Positions 34,818 through 43,017 of a DNA stretch of 64,000 nt are shown here, one piece after another. How positions within the stretch are numbered: the first letter of the stretch is position 1; every line of letters begins with the position of its first letter. The stretch lies in assembly GCF_016756615.1 (NCBI RefSeq), contig NZ_AP023262.1, forward strand, positions 4,527,501 to 4,591,500. Reading direction: 5' to 3'. This DNA is from Mesorhizobium sp. L-8-3 (GTDB taxonomy: Bacteria > Pseudomonadota > Alphaproteobacteria > Rhizobiales > Rhizobiaceae). A program made the position numbers and the translations under genes. The notes below the pieces were generated by a model. It saw only the letters and a list, made by a program, of their open reading frames with translations, did no database searches and was not told the origin of the DNA.

Positions 34818-36527
34818 ATGGCCAAGGCGCCGAAGAGCGATGGACGGACCATCGCCGACGACATAGCGGAGAATTCCGCGGAGAACACGCTGGCGCTCAA
34901 TCCGCTGATCGGCGTGCGCAGTCAGGATCTGGTGGCGGCGGCGGGAACGGTGATGAAGGCGCTCGCCAGCCATCCGCAACTCGTCGTCCAGCAATGGATG
35001 TCCTTCGCAACCGAGTTCGGCAAGATCGTCGGCGGGCAGTCCGACATCGCCGCGGATCCGAAGGACCGCCGCTTCGCCGATCCCGCCTGGAAGACGAGCG
35101 GCATCCACAAGGCGCTGATGCAGTCCTATGTCGCCTGGGGCAAGGCCGTCACCGACCTCGTCGAGAAGACGGATCTGCCTGAGAAGGATGCGGCGCGCGC
35201 CCGCCTCATGACATCGATCTTCGTCGACACCATGGCGCCGTCCAACAACCCGCTTCTCAATCCGACGGCAGTGAAGGCCTTCGTCGACAGCGGCGGCAAG
35301 AGCGCGCTCAACGGCCTCAGGAACTTCCTCGACGACATGACGAAGAACGGCGGCCTGCCCTCGTCCGTGGACGTCTCCAAATTCAAGGTCGGCGAGAACC
35401 TCGCCAACACGCCGGGCATGGTGGTGTTCCGCAACGAGGTGCTGGAACTCGTCCACTATACGGCGACGACGGAGAAGGTCTATCAGCGGCCGTTGCTGGT
35501 GGTGCCGCCGCAGATCAACAAATACTATTCGGTCGATCTCTCGCCCGACAAGAGCATGATCAAGTTCCTGCTCGCGAATGGCCTGCAGCCCTATTGCGTG
35601 TCCTGGCGCAATCCGACGCCGGAGCAACGCGACTGGGGGTTGGACACCTATATTGCGGCACTCGACGAGGCCTGCGACGCGGCGCGCGAGATCACCGGTT
35701 CCGACACGGTCAACATCATGGGCTCCTGCTCGGGCGGCATCACGCTGTCGACCTATGTCGCCTGGCTTGCCGCGCAGGATCTCAAGAAGGTCAATGCGGT
35801 CATCCTGGCGGTCTGCGTACTCGACACGATGGCCGCCACCGACAACGACTTCGCCGCGCTGGTCACGCCCGAAAGCGTCATGGCGGCCAAGCAGATGTCC
35901 AAGGCGCGCGGCATCCTCGACGGGCAGGACATGGCCAAGATGTTCGCCTGGATGCGCCCGAACGACCTGATCTGGAACTACTGGGTGAACAACTATCTGC
36001 TCGGCAACCAGCCGCCGGCCTTCGACGTGCTGTTCTGGAACGCCGACACCACGCGCCTGCCGGCGCGGCTGCACGGCGATTTCCTCGACCTGATCTTCAC
36101 CAACCCGTTCATGAACCCCGGCAAGCTGTCGATCAACGGCGTCTCGATCGACATGCGCAAGGTCAAGCACGAGACCTATGTCATCGGCGGCACGACCGAC
36201 CACATCACGCCGTGGAAGGCCGTCTACCAGACGGCTCGTATCTATGGCGACAAGACCACTTTCATCCTGTCGAATTCCGGACATCTGCAGAGCCTGCTCA
36301 ATCCGCCCGGCAATCCGAAGGCCTGGTACGTCAAGGGCGTCACCAAGGAGAAGGATGCGGATGCCTGGGCGGCGGGGGCCACCAAGCATGAGGGGAGCTG
36401 GTGGCTGGACTGGGCCGAATTCCTGAAGGCTAGATCGGGCGACGAGATCGGGGCGCCCAAGACTCCAGGCAGCAAGAAGCACAAGCCGCTCGGTGCTGCG
36501 CCCGGGACGTATATCTTCGAGGCGTGA
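34818..36527 (+). CDS. phaC: Poly(3-hydroxyalkanoate) synthase, class II-like
   Basis: A 569-residue PHA polymerase. The lipase-like box is GSCSGG with the nucleophile Cys near 304; the Asp is in GGTTDHITPW near 461 and the His in NSGHLQS near 487, so the triad is complete. The box and the overall sequence (NINKYYSVDL-type QINKYYSVDLSPDKSM, TNPFMNPGKL) are closer to the pseudomonad medium-chain-length synthases than to class I enzymes (GYCVGG type). It polymerises (R)-3-hydroxyacyl-CoA at the granule surface. AAGGGAGGACTGC precedes the start. A long hairpin and then a depolymerase gene follow. Confidence 0.88.
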   Translation: MAKAPKSDGRTIADDIAENSAENTLALNPLIGVRSQDLVAAAGTVMKALASHPQLVVQQWMSFATEFGKIVGGQSDIAADPKDRRFADPAWKTSGIHKALMQSYVAWGKAVTDLVEKTDLPEKDAARARLMTSIFVDTMAPSNNPLLNPTAVKAFVDSGGKSALNGLRNFLDDMTKNGGLPSSVDVSKFKVGENLANTPGMVVFRNEVLELVHYTATTEKVYQRPLLVVPPQINKYYSVDLSPDKSMIKFLLANGLQPYCVSWRNPTPEQRDWGLDTYIAALDEACDAAREITGSDTVNIMGSCSGGITLSTYVAWLAAQDLKKVNAVILAVCVLDTMAATDNDFAALVTPESVMAAKQMSKARGILDGQDMAKMFAWMRPNDLIWNYWVNNYLLGNQPPAFDVLFWNADTTRLPARLHGDFLDLIFTNPFMNPGKLSINGVSIDMRKVKHETYVIGGTTDHITPWKAVYQTARIYGDKTTFILSNSGHLQSLLNPPGNPKAWYVKGVTKEKDADAWAAGATKHEGSWWLDWAEFLKARSGDEIGAPKTPGSKKHKPLGAAPGTYIFEA

Positions 36528-36544
36528 GCTGACTCAATCTTTGC

Positions 36545-36624
36545 GCTGCCCGTCATCCGCCTGCCCGTTCTCCGCAGCAACTGCGCTGCAGCTGCGGAGG
36601 ACGGGCAGGCGGATGAGGGGCAGC
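36545..36624. repeat. Long hairpin between phaC and phaZ
   Basis: Two 34-bp arms (36545-36578 and 36591-36624) are inverted copies with two mismatches, separated by a 12-bp loop that itself contains CTGCGCTGCAG. The stem begins GCTGCCCGTCATCCGCC. No T-run follows on either strand, so a simple intrinsic terminator is unlikely. It may be an mRNA-stability element in the phaC-phaZ transcript or a rhizobial palindromic repeat. Confidence 0.85.
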
Positions 36625-36654
36625 ACAATTAGCACAAAAAGGGGCAGGGGACAG

Positions 36655-37488
36655 ATGAGAGCATCCGCAAAGCGAAGGAGGGCCGAGAGCGCTCCGATGG
36701 AGATCAAGGTCTTCGACGTCGATGGGCAATTGCTGCGCACCGGCATCCGGCAGGGCACGGCGGATCGCCCGCCGCTTCTGATGTTCAACGGCATCGGCGC
36801 CAATCTGGAACTCGCCGAACCGTTCATGAACGCCCTCGACGATACATCGGGCATCATCTTCGACGTGCCCGGGGTCGGCGGCTCGCCCAAGCCGGCCTTG
36901 CCGTACCGGCCATCGACACTCGCGCGCATGGCCAAGCGACTGGTGGAGATCCTCGGCTACGAGCAGGTCGACGTGTCGGGTGTCTCCTGGGGTGGCGGGC
37001 TCGCCCAGCAATTCGCCTATCAATATCCTGGCGTGTGCCGGAAGCTCATCCTGGCCGCGACCGCGCCCGGCGTCACCATGGTACCCGGCGCGCCGAAGGT
37101 GCTGATGAAGATGGCGAGCCCGCGCCGTTACACCGATCCCGGCTATATGCGCTCGATCGCCGCCGAGATCTATGGCGGCGACTTCCGCAAGGACCCGACG
37201 CTGATCGCGCGGCACGCCGCCGCCATGAAAGCCGCCACCCAATATGGCTATATGCTGCAGCTCTTTGCCATGAGCGGCTGGACCAGCCTGCCGTTCCTGT
37301 GGCTGCTGCGGCAGCCGACGCTCATCCTGGCTGGCACCGACGACCCTCTGGTGCCGGTCATCAATGCCAGGATGCTGCACGGCATGATCCCGAATTCACG
37401 CCTCGAACTGCTCGACGACGGGCATCTGTTCGTCGTCACCAAGCCGAAGCAGTCGGCGGAGATGATCGAGGCATTTCTGAGAGAGTAA
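36655..37488 (+). CDS. phaZ: Medium-chain-length PHA depolymerase, intracellular
   Basis: About 277 residues, alpha/beta hydrolase fold. It closely follows the pseudomonad PhaZ pattern: LLMFNGIGANLELAEPF, IIFDVPGVGGSP, nucleophile elbow VSGVSWGGGLAQQFAYQYP (Ser near 111), LILAATAPG.TMVPG.PKVL, MASPRRY, IYGGDFRKDP and LDDGHLFVVT with the catalytic His. It releases 3-hydroxy acids from stored mcl-PHA. I prefer the ATG at 36655 (GGGGACAG upstream); 36697 would also give a full domain. Same strand as phaC, with the long hairpin between. Confidence 0.86.
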   Translation: MRASAKRRRAESAPMEIKVFDVDGQLLRTGIRQGTADRPPLLMFNGIGANLELAEPFMNALDDTSGIIFDVPGVGGSPKPALPYRPSTLARMAKRLVEILGYEQVDVSGVSWGGGLAQQFAYQYPGVCRKLILAATAPGVTMVPGAPKVLMKMASPRRYTDPGYMRSIAAEIYGGDFRKDPTLIARHAAAMKAATQYGYMLQLFAMSGWTSLPFLWLLRQPTLILAGTDDPLVPVINARMLHGMIPNSRLELLDDGHLFVVTKPKQSAEMIEAFLRE

Positions 37489-37564
37489 CCCTTCGGGGCT
37501 GGCTGTGTGAGCGCCCGGGCCGGGGCCTTGCGATGGGTTTTTTCTCGCTTGCGGCTACGGAATA

Positions 37565-37621
37565 CCCCTCATCCGACCTCGCCCTGCGGGCGAGGCCACC
37601 TTCTCCCACAAGGGGAGAAGG
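37565..37621 (+). repeat. Palindromic intergenic repeat, doublet A unit 1
   Basis: Starts CCCCTCATCCGACCTCGC and ends AAGGGGAGAAGG. It contains two small hairpins, one around CCTCGCC/GGCGAGG and one around CCTTCTCCC/GGGGAGAAGG. The same unit occurs inverted at 37737-39307 (split by an IS) and as an inverted pair at 53885-54064. Nothing else is seen in 37489-37753. Confidence 0.85.
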
Positions 37622-37753
37622 CTGGGGCCTTGCTTCGGCGGCTCTGCAAATCACCGACGTTGACGGTTGGCCGAGGCGCCACTGCAGGGCGTTACCATGG
37701 CCCGTTTTGCTGAACTTGACGAACACAACTGCGTTCCCTTCTCCCCTTGTGGG

Positions 37754-39261
37754 CTAGCGTGTGCACACAAGTGGTTCGTTGTGCTGTCAAGAGGGATTTG
37801 TGGTGATCGTGGCTTGAAGCCGTTGAATCGTTTGTGATTCTGTATCTGCCGTTGTTGATTCGGGAGACATCGACTGTGGCACTGTTGCGTCTTGGACACT
37901 TCAGCGACCTGCGCCTGCAAAAAAGGGGGACATGGTGCTGGAGCGCGTATGCACGCGGATCAGCACGAGCCTGCGTCAGTTGGCCGACACACGCGCCGAA
38001 AAGATCGCGTTCACGCGCTTCTTTGGCAATCCGCGCGTGAGCCCGCTGGAGATCCTGCGCACCGCGGCGGCCCGAGCCGGCGAAGCGGCGGCCGGGCGTC
38101 ACGTGCTGATCATCGAGGATACCAGCGAGATCAACTATCAGGCCAAGGCCTTGCGCAAGCGCGGCCTTGGCCGGGTCGGCAACGGCACCGATGTCGGCCT
38201 GTTCGTGCATCCGGCGCTGGCTGTGGATGCCGCCGACGGCAGCGTGCTGGGCCTTGCCGGTGCCACGATCTGGCGGCGCACCAAGCCCAAGCAGGCGAAC
38301 TATCAGGCGCTGCCGATCGAGGACAAGGAAAGCCACAAATGGCTCGCCACCGCCCAGGCGGCGCGCCGGGCCTTGCCCGAGACGCCGCTTGCCACGGTGA
38401 TCGCCGACCGCGAGGGCGACATCTACGAAGTGTTCGCCCGGCTGCCCGACGCGCGCACGCATGTGCTGATCCGCGCCACCAAGGATCGGGCGCTTGCCGA
38501 GCACGGCCGCCTGTTCGCCGAAATCGCCAAACAGCCCGAAGCCGGCCGTCTCGTCTTCGAACTGGAGGCCCGCCCCGGCCGGCCGGGACGCACCGTCACC
38601 CTCGCCGTCCGCTTTGGCCAGGCCAGCATACGCCAGCCCAAGACCGGCGCCGACCGGCGCGATCCGCGCTCGCTCAGCCTCAACATCGTGGAGGTGCGCG
38701 AGATCGATCCGCCATCGCCCAAGGAGGCGGTGATCTGGCGGCTGCTGACCACCCACAGCGTCACCACGCTGGCCGATGCCGCCCGCATCGTCGACCTCTA
38801 CCGCCGGCGCTGGACCATCGAACAGCTGTTTCGAACCCTGAAGTCGCAGGCCATCGATGTTGAGGAAAGCCTGCTTGCCGACGGCGAGGCGCTCGAACGA
38901 CTGGCTGCAACCACGCTGGTCGCCGCCACAAGGGTCATGCAACTCGTCCATGGCCGCGATGCGGCCGGCGCCGCCTTCGAGGCGGCGCGGCTGTTCGATC
39001 CGGCCGAGATCACCGTCCTCGAGGCGCTGATCCGCAGGCTCGAAGGCAGGACCGAAAAGCAGAAGAACCCGCACCCCCGCACACAGCCTCGCCTGGGCCG
39101 CCTGGGGCATTGCCCGGCTCGGCGGATGGACCGGCTATGCCAGCGAACGGCCCCCGGGCCCCATTACATTCACCCGTGGCCTCCGACGCTTCCACGCCAT
39201 CGCCGAGGGTTTTGCCTTGGCCAGCAGCCTTCAACCACAGATAGATGTGTGCGCACGCTAG
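37754..39261 (+). mobile_element. IS4-family insertion sequence, 1508 bp
   Basis: Bounded by inverted repeats CTAGCGTGTGCACACAAG (left) and CTAGCGTGCGCACACATC (right, read inward), 16 of 18 matching. A 10-bp direct repeat CCCTTGTGGG lies at 37744-37753 and 39262-39271. One transposase gene fills it, and its stop codon TAG lies inside the right inverted repeat. The transposase frame is broken twice (see the gene entry), so the copy may be inactive unless it frameshifts. Confidence 0.88.
37876..39261 (+). pseudogene. IS4-family transposase with two frame changes
   Basis: The product reads VALLRLGHFSDLRLQKRG from a GTG at 37876 (GGGAG upstream). It then needs a -1 shift at the run A6G5 (37919-37929) to go on as DMVLERVCTRISTSLRQL. 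It continues through the DDE residues (IIEDTSEINYQ, VIADREGDIYE) and the IS4 signature YRRRWTIEQLFRTLK to EKQKNPHP. A second change at the C5 run near 39075 is needed to continue as AHSLAWAAWGIARLGGW and end at the TAG at 39259. The two changes cancel. Both lie in homopolymers, so mutation, sequencing error or programmed frameshifting are all possible. Confidence 0.75.
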
Positions 39262-39462
39262 CCCTTGTGGGAGAAGGTGGCCTCGCGAAGCGAGGTCGGA
39301 TGAGGGGTACTGCCGTGACGTGGCGTATCCCGAGCCGCGAGAAGAAGGTGCCGGCAGGCGGATTGGAGGACGGGGCGGGCCAACCGCTGCCGGTTCCCGC
39401 TTCGCGCACAAGAATGATGGGTCGGAAGGTTGCCATCTCGTAGCTGACTTGGCGGACCACGC

Positions 39463-40164
39463 TCACGAAGGTGTGCTGCCGACCCGGATGTCTATCCCTT
39501 CCAGCCCGTCGATACCGCCGGTCGCGCGCTGGCCGGGCTTGATCGCGCCGACGCCGGCGGGGGTGCCGGTGAAGATCAGGTCGCCTGGCTGAAGCTCCAT
39601 GCCTTCGCTGCAGATCGCGACGATGTCTTCGACCGGCCAGATAAGCTCGGCGAGGTCGGCATCCTGCCTGGTCTCGCCGTCGACCGCCAGCCAGATCCGT
39701 CCCTTGTCCGGCGTGCGCCACTGCGCGGCGCGGGTGAGGGGGCCGCATGGCGCGGAACGATCGAAGCCTTTCGACCAGTCCCATGGACGCCTCAGCGCCT
39801 TGGCTTCGTCCTGCAAGTCGCGACGGGTGAGGTCAATGCCGACGGCATAACCCCAGACATGGTCGAAGGCGGACGCGCGGGAGATTCGGAAGCCGCCCCT
39901 GCCGATCGCCACGACAAGCTCGATCTCGTGATGCAGATTTTCCGTCAGCGGCGGATATGGAATCTCGACACCGCTGTCGACCACGGCATCGGCAGGCTTG
40001 GCGAAGAAGAAAGGCGGCTCGCGATCGGGGTCGTTGCCCATCTCGCGGGCGTGGGCGGCATAGTTCCTGCCGACGCAGAAGATGCGCCGCACGGGAAAGC
40101 GTTCCGCCGATCCCGAAACCGCTACGGAAGGAACAGGGGGCGGAGCGACGACAAATTCGGTCAT
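39463..40164 (-). CDS. Fumarylacetoacetate hydrolase family protein (fumarylpyruvate hydrolase/HpaG-like)
   Basis: A 233-residue FAH-fold enzyme. The core begins IFCVGRNYAAHAREMG, with the metal ligands in NLHHEIELVVAIG (two Glu) and in YAVGIDLTRRDLQ (Asp), and ends LQPGDLIFTGTPAGVGAIKPGQ. Short FAH proteins like this include fumarylpyruvate hydrolases (gentisate pathway) and the half-proteins of the HpaG decarboxylase/isomerase. Being last in the hpa minus-strand operon, an HpaG-like role is more likely here. Substrate unproven. Confidence 0.8.
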   Translation of the reverse strand: MTEFVVAPPPVPSVAVSGSAERFPVRRIFCVGRNYAAHAREMGNDPDREPPFFFAKPADAVVDSGVEIPYPPLTENLHHEIELVVAIGRGGFRISRASAFDHVWGYAVGIDLTRRDLQDEAKALRRPWDWSKGFDRSAPCGPLTRAAQWRTPDKGRIWLAVDGETRQDADLAELIWPVEDIVAICSEGMELQPGDLIFTGTPAGVGAIKPGQRATGGIDGLEGIDIRVGSTPS

Positions 40165-40209
40165 TCGAAGGTCCTGAATTTCGGTTGCCGGTTTGGGGGA
40201 GCAGGCGGG

Positions 40210-40686
40210 CTACGGCGCGATATTGGCCAGTTCGTCCAGCATGTCGAGCAGGCGCTCGATCTGCTTGGCGCCGTAGCGGGCCTCGAGATCGGCATAGATG
40301 GCGCGGCTCTCCGGCGTCACTTCGCGCAGCAGGGCCACCCCGGCGGGCGCGATCGCCAGCAAGGCGCGCCGGCCGTCGCTGGCATCGCGCTCCCGGGTGA
40401 TCAGCGCGCGATCCTCCAGCGCCTTGATGATGCGGGTGAGGCTCGGCGCCAGCACGCAGGCGCGGTCGGCCACCTCGGTCGCGTCGAGCGGACTGGTTTC
40501 GCCGAGCACGCGGATCACGCGCCATTGCTGCTCGGTCACGTCATGGGCGGCGAGCATCGGCCGGAAGCGGCCCATCACTGCCTCGCGCGCGCGCAGCAAC
40601 GCGATCGGCAGCGAGCGGCGCGTGTCGCGCGGCAGCAGCGTGTCCTCAGGAAGCGCTTGGCGGGTCTGCTTCTGTCGAGAATCCAT
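40210..40686 (-). CDS. hpaR: MarR family regulator, HpaR type
   Basis: A 158-residue winged-helix MarR protein. The pieces SLPIALLRAREAVMGRFRPMLAAHDVTEQQWRVIRVL (about residues 26-62) and DATEVADRACVLAPSLTRIIKALEDRALI follow the HpaR family of homoprotocatechuate-operon repressors. The product should respond to a homoprotocatechuate/4-hydroxyphenylacetate pathway compound. It is inside the minus-strand hpa operon, and a TTAAC-AC-GTTAA palindrome overlaps the divergent hpa promoters. The start may be 40686 or 40695. Confidence 0.83.
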   Translation of the reverse strand: MDSRQKQTRQALPEDTLLPRDTRRSLPIALLRAREAVMGRFRPMLAAHDVTEQQWRVIRVLGETSPLDATEVADRACVLAPSLTRIIKALEDRALITRERDASDGRRALLAIAPAGVALLREVTPESRAIYADLEARYGAKQIERLLDMLDELANIAP

Positions 40687-40736
40687 GGCGCGCACCTTTC
40701 ACCGTATTGCGATGCGCTGCAAGGCGTTCGTGCGGT

Positions 40737-41591
40737 TCAGGCCTCGGCCGCCACAGTGTTGCGCAGCGTGCCGACGCCTTCGACCTCCACTTCGACGACG
40801 TCGCCCTGCCTCAGCCATTTCGGCGGGTCGAAGCGGGCGCCGGCACCCGTCGGCGTGCCGGTGGCGATCAGGTCTCCCGGCATGAGCGTGGTGAAGGTCG
40901 AGACATATTCGACGATGCGCGCGAATGAGAAGGCCATGGACGCAGTCGTGTCGCTCTGGCGGAGCTCGCCGTTCACCCGGGTCTCGATCCGCATGTCGCA
41001 GACGTCGATGCCGGACAGGTCGGTTTCGATCCAGGGGCCCAGCCCGCCGGACCGGTCGAAATTCTTGCCCTGGGTGACGTTGAACTTGCCGTGCCGGATC
41101 CAGTCGCGGACCGATCCTTCGTTCATGATGGTGAGGCCGGCGACATGAGCAATCGCTTCGGCCCGGGCAATGCGACGACCGGGCTTGCCGATGACGAGCA
41201 CGATCTCGCCCTCATAGTCGAGCTGCTCGGATTCGCGAGGGATGACCATGGCCTCGCCATGCGGCACGAAGGAAAGCGGAGTGCGCATGAAGAGTGATGG
41301 GTATTTCGGCGCTTCCGATCCGTCCTTGTATTCCTCGTTGCGGTTCACGTAGTTGACGCCGACGCAGAAGATCTTGCCGGGATCGGCGATCGGCAGGTCG
41401 AGGGCCTGCCCTTCAAGCGGCACGTCGGGCGCGGCAGTGGCGACAATGGCGCGGACATCGTCGAGCAGCCCGTCCTCGATGATCTGCCTGACGCTTCGCC
41501 CCTCGAAATGCCGGGAAAGGTCGACGATGCCGCCGTCCTTCACCGCACCCGCCTTGGCCATTCCATAAGCAAGAAAGGTCAGCAACCGCAT
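40737..41591 (-). CDS. Fumarylacetoacetate hydrolase family protein (HpaG isomerase/decarboxylase-like)
   Basis: A 284-residue FAH-fold enzyme with a short N-terminal domain and the catalytic core from PGKIFCVGVNYVNRNEEY. Metal ligands are seen in LDYEGEIVLVIG (Glu, Glu) and further Asp/Lys in VTQGKNFDRSGGLGPWI, ending LMPGDLIATGTPTGAGARF. In the hpa context it is a candidate for 5-oxopent-3-ene-1,2,5-tricarboxylate decarboxylase / 2-hydroxyhepta-2,4-diene-1,7-dioate isomerase. Its ATG overlaps the stop of the DapA-like gene by one base (TGATG). Confidence 0.83.
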   Translation of the reverse strand: MRLLTFLAYGMAKAGAVKDGGIVDLSRHFEGRSVRQIIEDGLLDDVRAIVATAAPDVPLEGQALDLPIADPGKIFCVGVNYVNRNEEYKDGSEAPKYPSLFMRTPLSFVPHGEAMVIPRESEQLDYEGEIVLVIGKPGRRIARAEAIAHVAGLTIMNEGSVRDWIRHGKFNVTQGKNFDRSGGLGPWIETDLSGIDVCDMRIETRVNGELRQSDTTASMAFSFARIVEYVSTFTTLMPGDLIATGTPTGAGARFDPPKWLRQGDVVEVEVEGVGTLRNTVAAEA

Positions 41592-42493
41592 CAGACAAGT
41601 CCCGTCCTGGCAAGTACGCCGTCGAGCCGCTTTTCGAGCTCCGGTGTCGCCGGCACCAGCGGCAGCCGGTGCTCGTTCTCAGGCATGATGCCCAGCCGCT
41701 TCATCATATATTTCATCGGTATCGGATTGATGTCGTAGAACACCGCCTTGTTGATCTCGAAGAGCTTGCGGTGAAGGTCGCGCGCCTTGAACAGGTCGCC
41801 GGCCCAAACCGCCTCGCACATCTCGGCGAGCGGTTTCGGACGCAGATTGCCGACCGCATTCATCAGCCCGCAGGCGCCGACCGCCATCATGGGAAACGAC
41901 AGCTCCTCCAGCCCGACGAAGACGCGCAGATCCTCGTCGATCTCCTCGAACAGGTCCGACACATAGGCGAGATCGAGCGATGCATGCTTCATGCCGACAA
42001 AGGTCGGACAGGTGTTGTCGATCTCCTTCGCCGTCTCCACCTTCACGTCCACCGCCGCGCGCCCCGGAATATGGTAGATCATCCACGGCTTGTCGTGCAG
42101 GGCGTTGAGCTGCCGGTAGTATTCGACGAGACCGCGCTGCGGCGGGCGGGAATAATAAGGCGTCACGATCAGCAGCGCATCGACGCCCTTCTTGCCGGCC
42201 GCATGCCTAGTTAGAGCCTCGGTCTCCGCGTAGCTCTGAGAACCGGTGGCAACCACGACCGTGGTCTTGCCGGCGGCGGCTTCCACGGCGACGTCGACGA
42301 TGCGATTGCGCTCCTCGACGGTCAGCGACGACGGCTCCGACGTGGTGCCGTTGACGAGGATGCCGTGCGAGCCCTCGCGGCGCTGGAACTCGACCAGGCC
42401 GGCATAGGCGTCGTAGTCGACCGCGCCGTTCCGGAACGGCGTCACCAATGGCGGGATCGAGCCTTTGAGAAAGTCCTTGTCCAGTTTCAGCAT
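41591..42493 (-). CDS. DapA-family class I aldolase/lyase
   Basis: A 300-residue TIM-barrel protein of the dihydrodipicolinate synthase/N-acetylneuraminate lyase family. The G(T)TSE motif is LVNGTTSEPSSLT, the Tyr region is WMIYHIPGRAAV, and the Schiff-base Lys is in TFVGMKHASLDL near 165. It is the first gene of the minus-strand hpa operon. The window has no HpaI-type (class II) aldolase, so this protein is a candidate for the final pyruvate-releasing aldol cleavage of the pathway. That is inference: its family also includes dehydratases and unrelated lyases. Confidence 0.82.
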   Translation of the reverse strand: MLKLDKDFLKGSIPPLVTPFRNGAVDYDAYAGLVEFQRREGSHGILVNGTTSEPSSLTVEERNRIVDVAVEAAAGKTTVVVATGSQSYAETEALTRHAAGKKGVDALLIVTPYYSRPPQRGLVEYYRQLNALHDKPWMIYHIPGRAAVDVKVETAKEIDNTCPTFVGMKHASLDLAYVSDLFEEIDEDLRVFVGLEELSFPMMAVGACGLMNAVGNLRPKPLAEMCEAVWAGDLFKARDLHRKLFEINKAVFYDINPIPMKYMMKRLGIMPENEHRLPLVPATPELEKRLDGVLARTGLV

Positions 42494-42537
42494 GGCTCTC
42501 CTCCGCTTCCCTCGATCTCCATGTCATGCACAGCTGC

Positions 42538-42566
42538 TTGACATCGATCTAGTTAACACGTTAAGA
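42538..42566 (+). promoter_or_regulatory. Promoter of the hpaF-hpaE-hpaD genes
   Basis: TTGACA (42538-42543), a 17-bp spacer, then TTAAGA (42561-42566). It is placed about 55 bp before the hpaF start and overlaps a MarR-type palindrome. Confidence 0.5.
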
Positions 42567-42578
42567 ACATGGTTGCAA
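42550..42578 (-). promoter_or_regulatory. Promoter of the minus-strand hpa operon
   Basis: Read on the minus strand: TTGCAA (42578-42573), 17 bp, TAACTA (42555-42550). It overlaps the opposite promoter almost completely, so one bound repressor could close both. Confidence 0.45.
42553..42564. promoter_or_regulatory. Candidate HpaR operator
   Basis: TTAACACGTTAA: 5-bp arms TTAAC/GTTAA around a 2-bp centre, typical of MarR sites. It lies within the -10 area of both divergent promoters. Confidence 0.55.
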
Positions 42579-42620
42579 CGTCGAAAACGAGCGATGTCGC
42601 GAAGCCGCGGGGAGGAGCCC

Positions 42621-43007
42621 ATGCCGCATTTCATCGTCGAATACTCGGCCAATCTCGACGGCAAGGTCGATATCAAGGGTCTGTGCGATGCGATCCTCGA
42701 TGCGGCAATCGATGCTGACGTGTTCGAGCTCGGCGCGATCCGTGTTCGCGCACTGCGCTGCGAGGCCTATGCCATCGCCGACAGGCTGCCGGAAAACGGC
42801 TTCGTCGACCTGTCGCTCCGGCTCGCCGCAGGCCGGGCGATCGAGGTGAAAAAGAAGCTGGGCGATGCGGTCTTCGCTGCCGTCGAGAGTTTCCTTGCGC
42901 CGCTCTTCGAGACGCCGCATTTCGCGCTGTCCTTCGAGATCCGCGAGATCGATCCGGATTTCAGCTGGAAAAAGAACGCCATCCATCCGCGTCTGCGCGG
43001 CAAATAG
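42621..43007 (+). CDS. hpaF: 5-carboxymethyl-2-hydroxymuconate isomerase
   Basis: A 128-residue CHMI of the tautomerase superfamily. It begins MPHFIVEYSANL, so Pro follows the initiator Met and can serve as the catalytic base. Length and the ending SFEIREIDPDFSWKKNAIHPRL match the family. It converts 5-carboxymethyl-2-hydroxymuconate to its oxo tautomer in homoprotocatechuate breakdown. It starts behind GGAGGAG and leads the plus-strand hpa operon. Confidence 0.87.
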   Translation: MPHFIVEYSANLDGKVDIKGLCDAILDAAIDADVFELGAIRVRALRCEAYAIADRLPENGFVDLSLRLAAGRAIEVKKKLGDAVFAAVESFLAPLFETPHFALSFEIREIDPDFSWKKNAIHPRLRGK

Positions 43008-43017
43008 GGGGAAGACC

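Larger units (their letters stand above)
37737..39307 (-). repeat. Palindromic intergenic repeat, doublet A unit 2, interrupted by an IS4 element
   Basis: The unit CCTTCTCCCCTTGTGGGAG...GATGAGGGG is split. Its first 17 bases are at 37737-37753 and the rest is at 39262-39307. The target bases CCCTTGTGGG are duplicated on both sides of the inserted element. Removing the element and one copy restores a normal repeat unit in inverted orientation to unit 1. Confidence 0.82.

Noticed and set aside
36545-36624. The phaC-phaZ hairpin as a standard intrinsic terminator
   Set aside because: Neither strand has a T-run after the stem, and the stem is much longer than usual.
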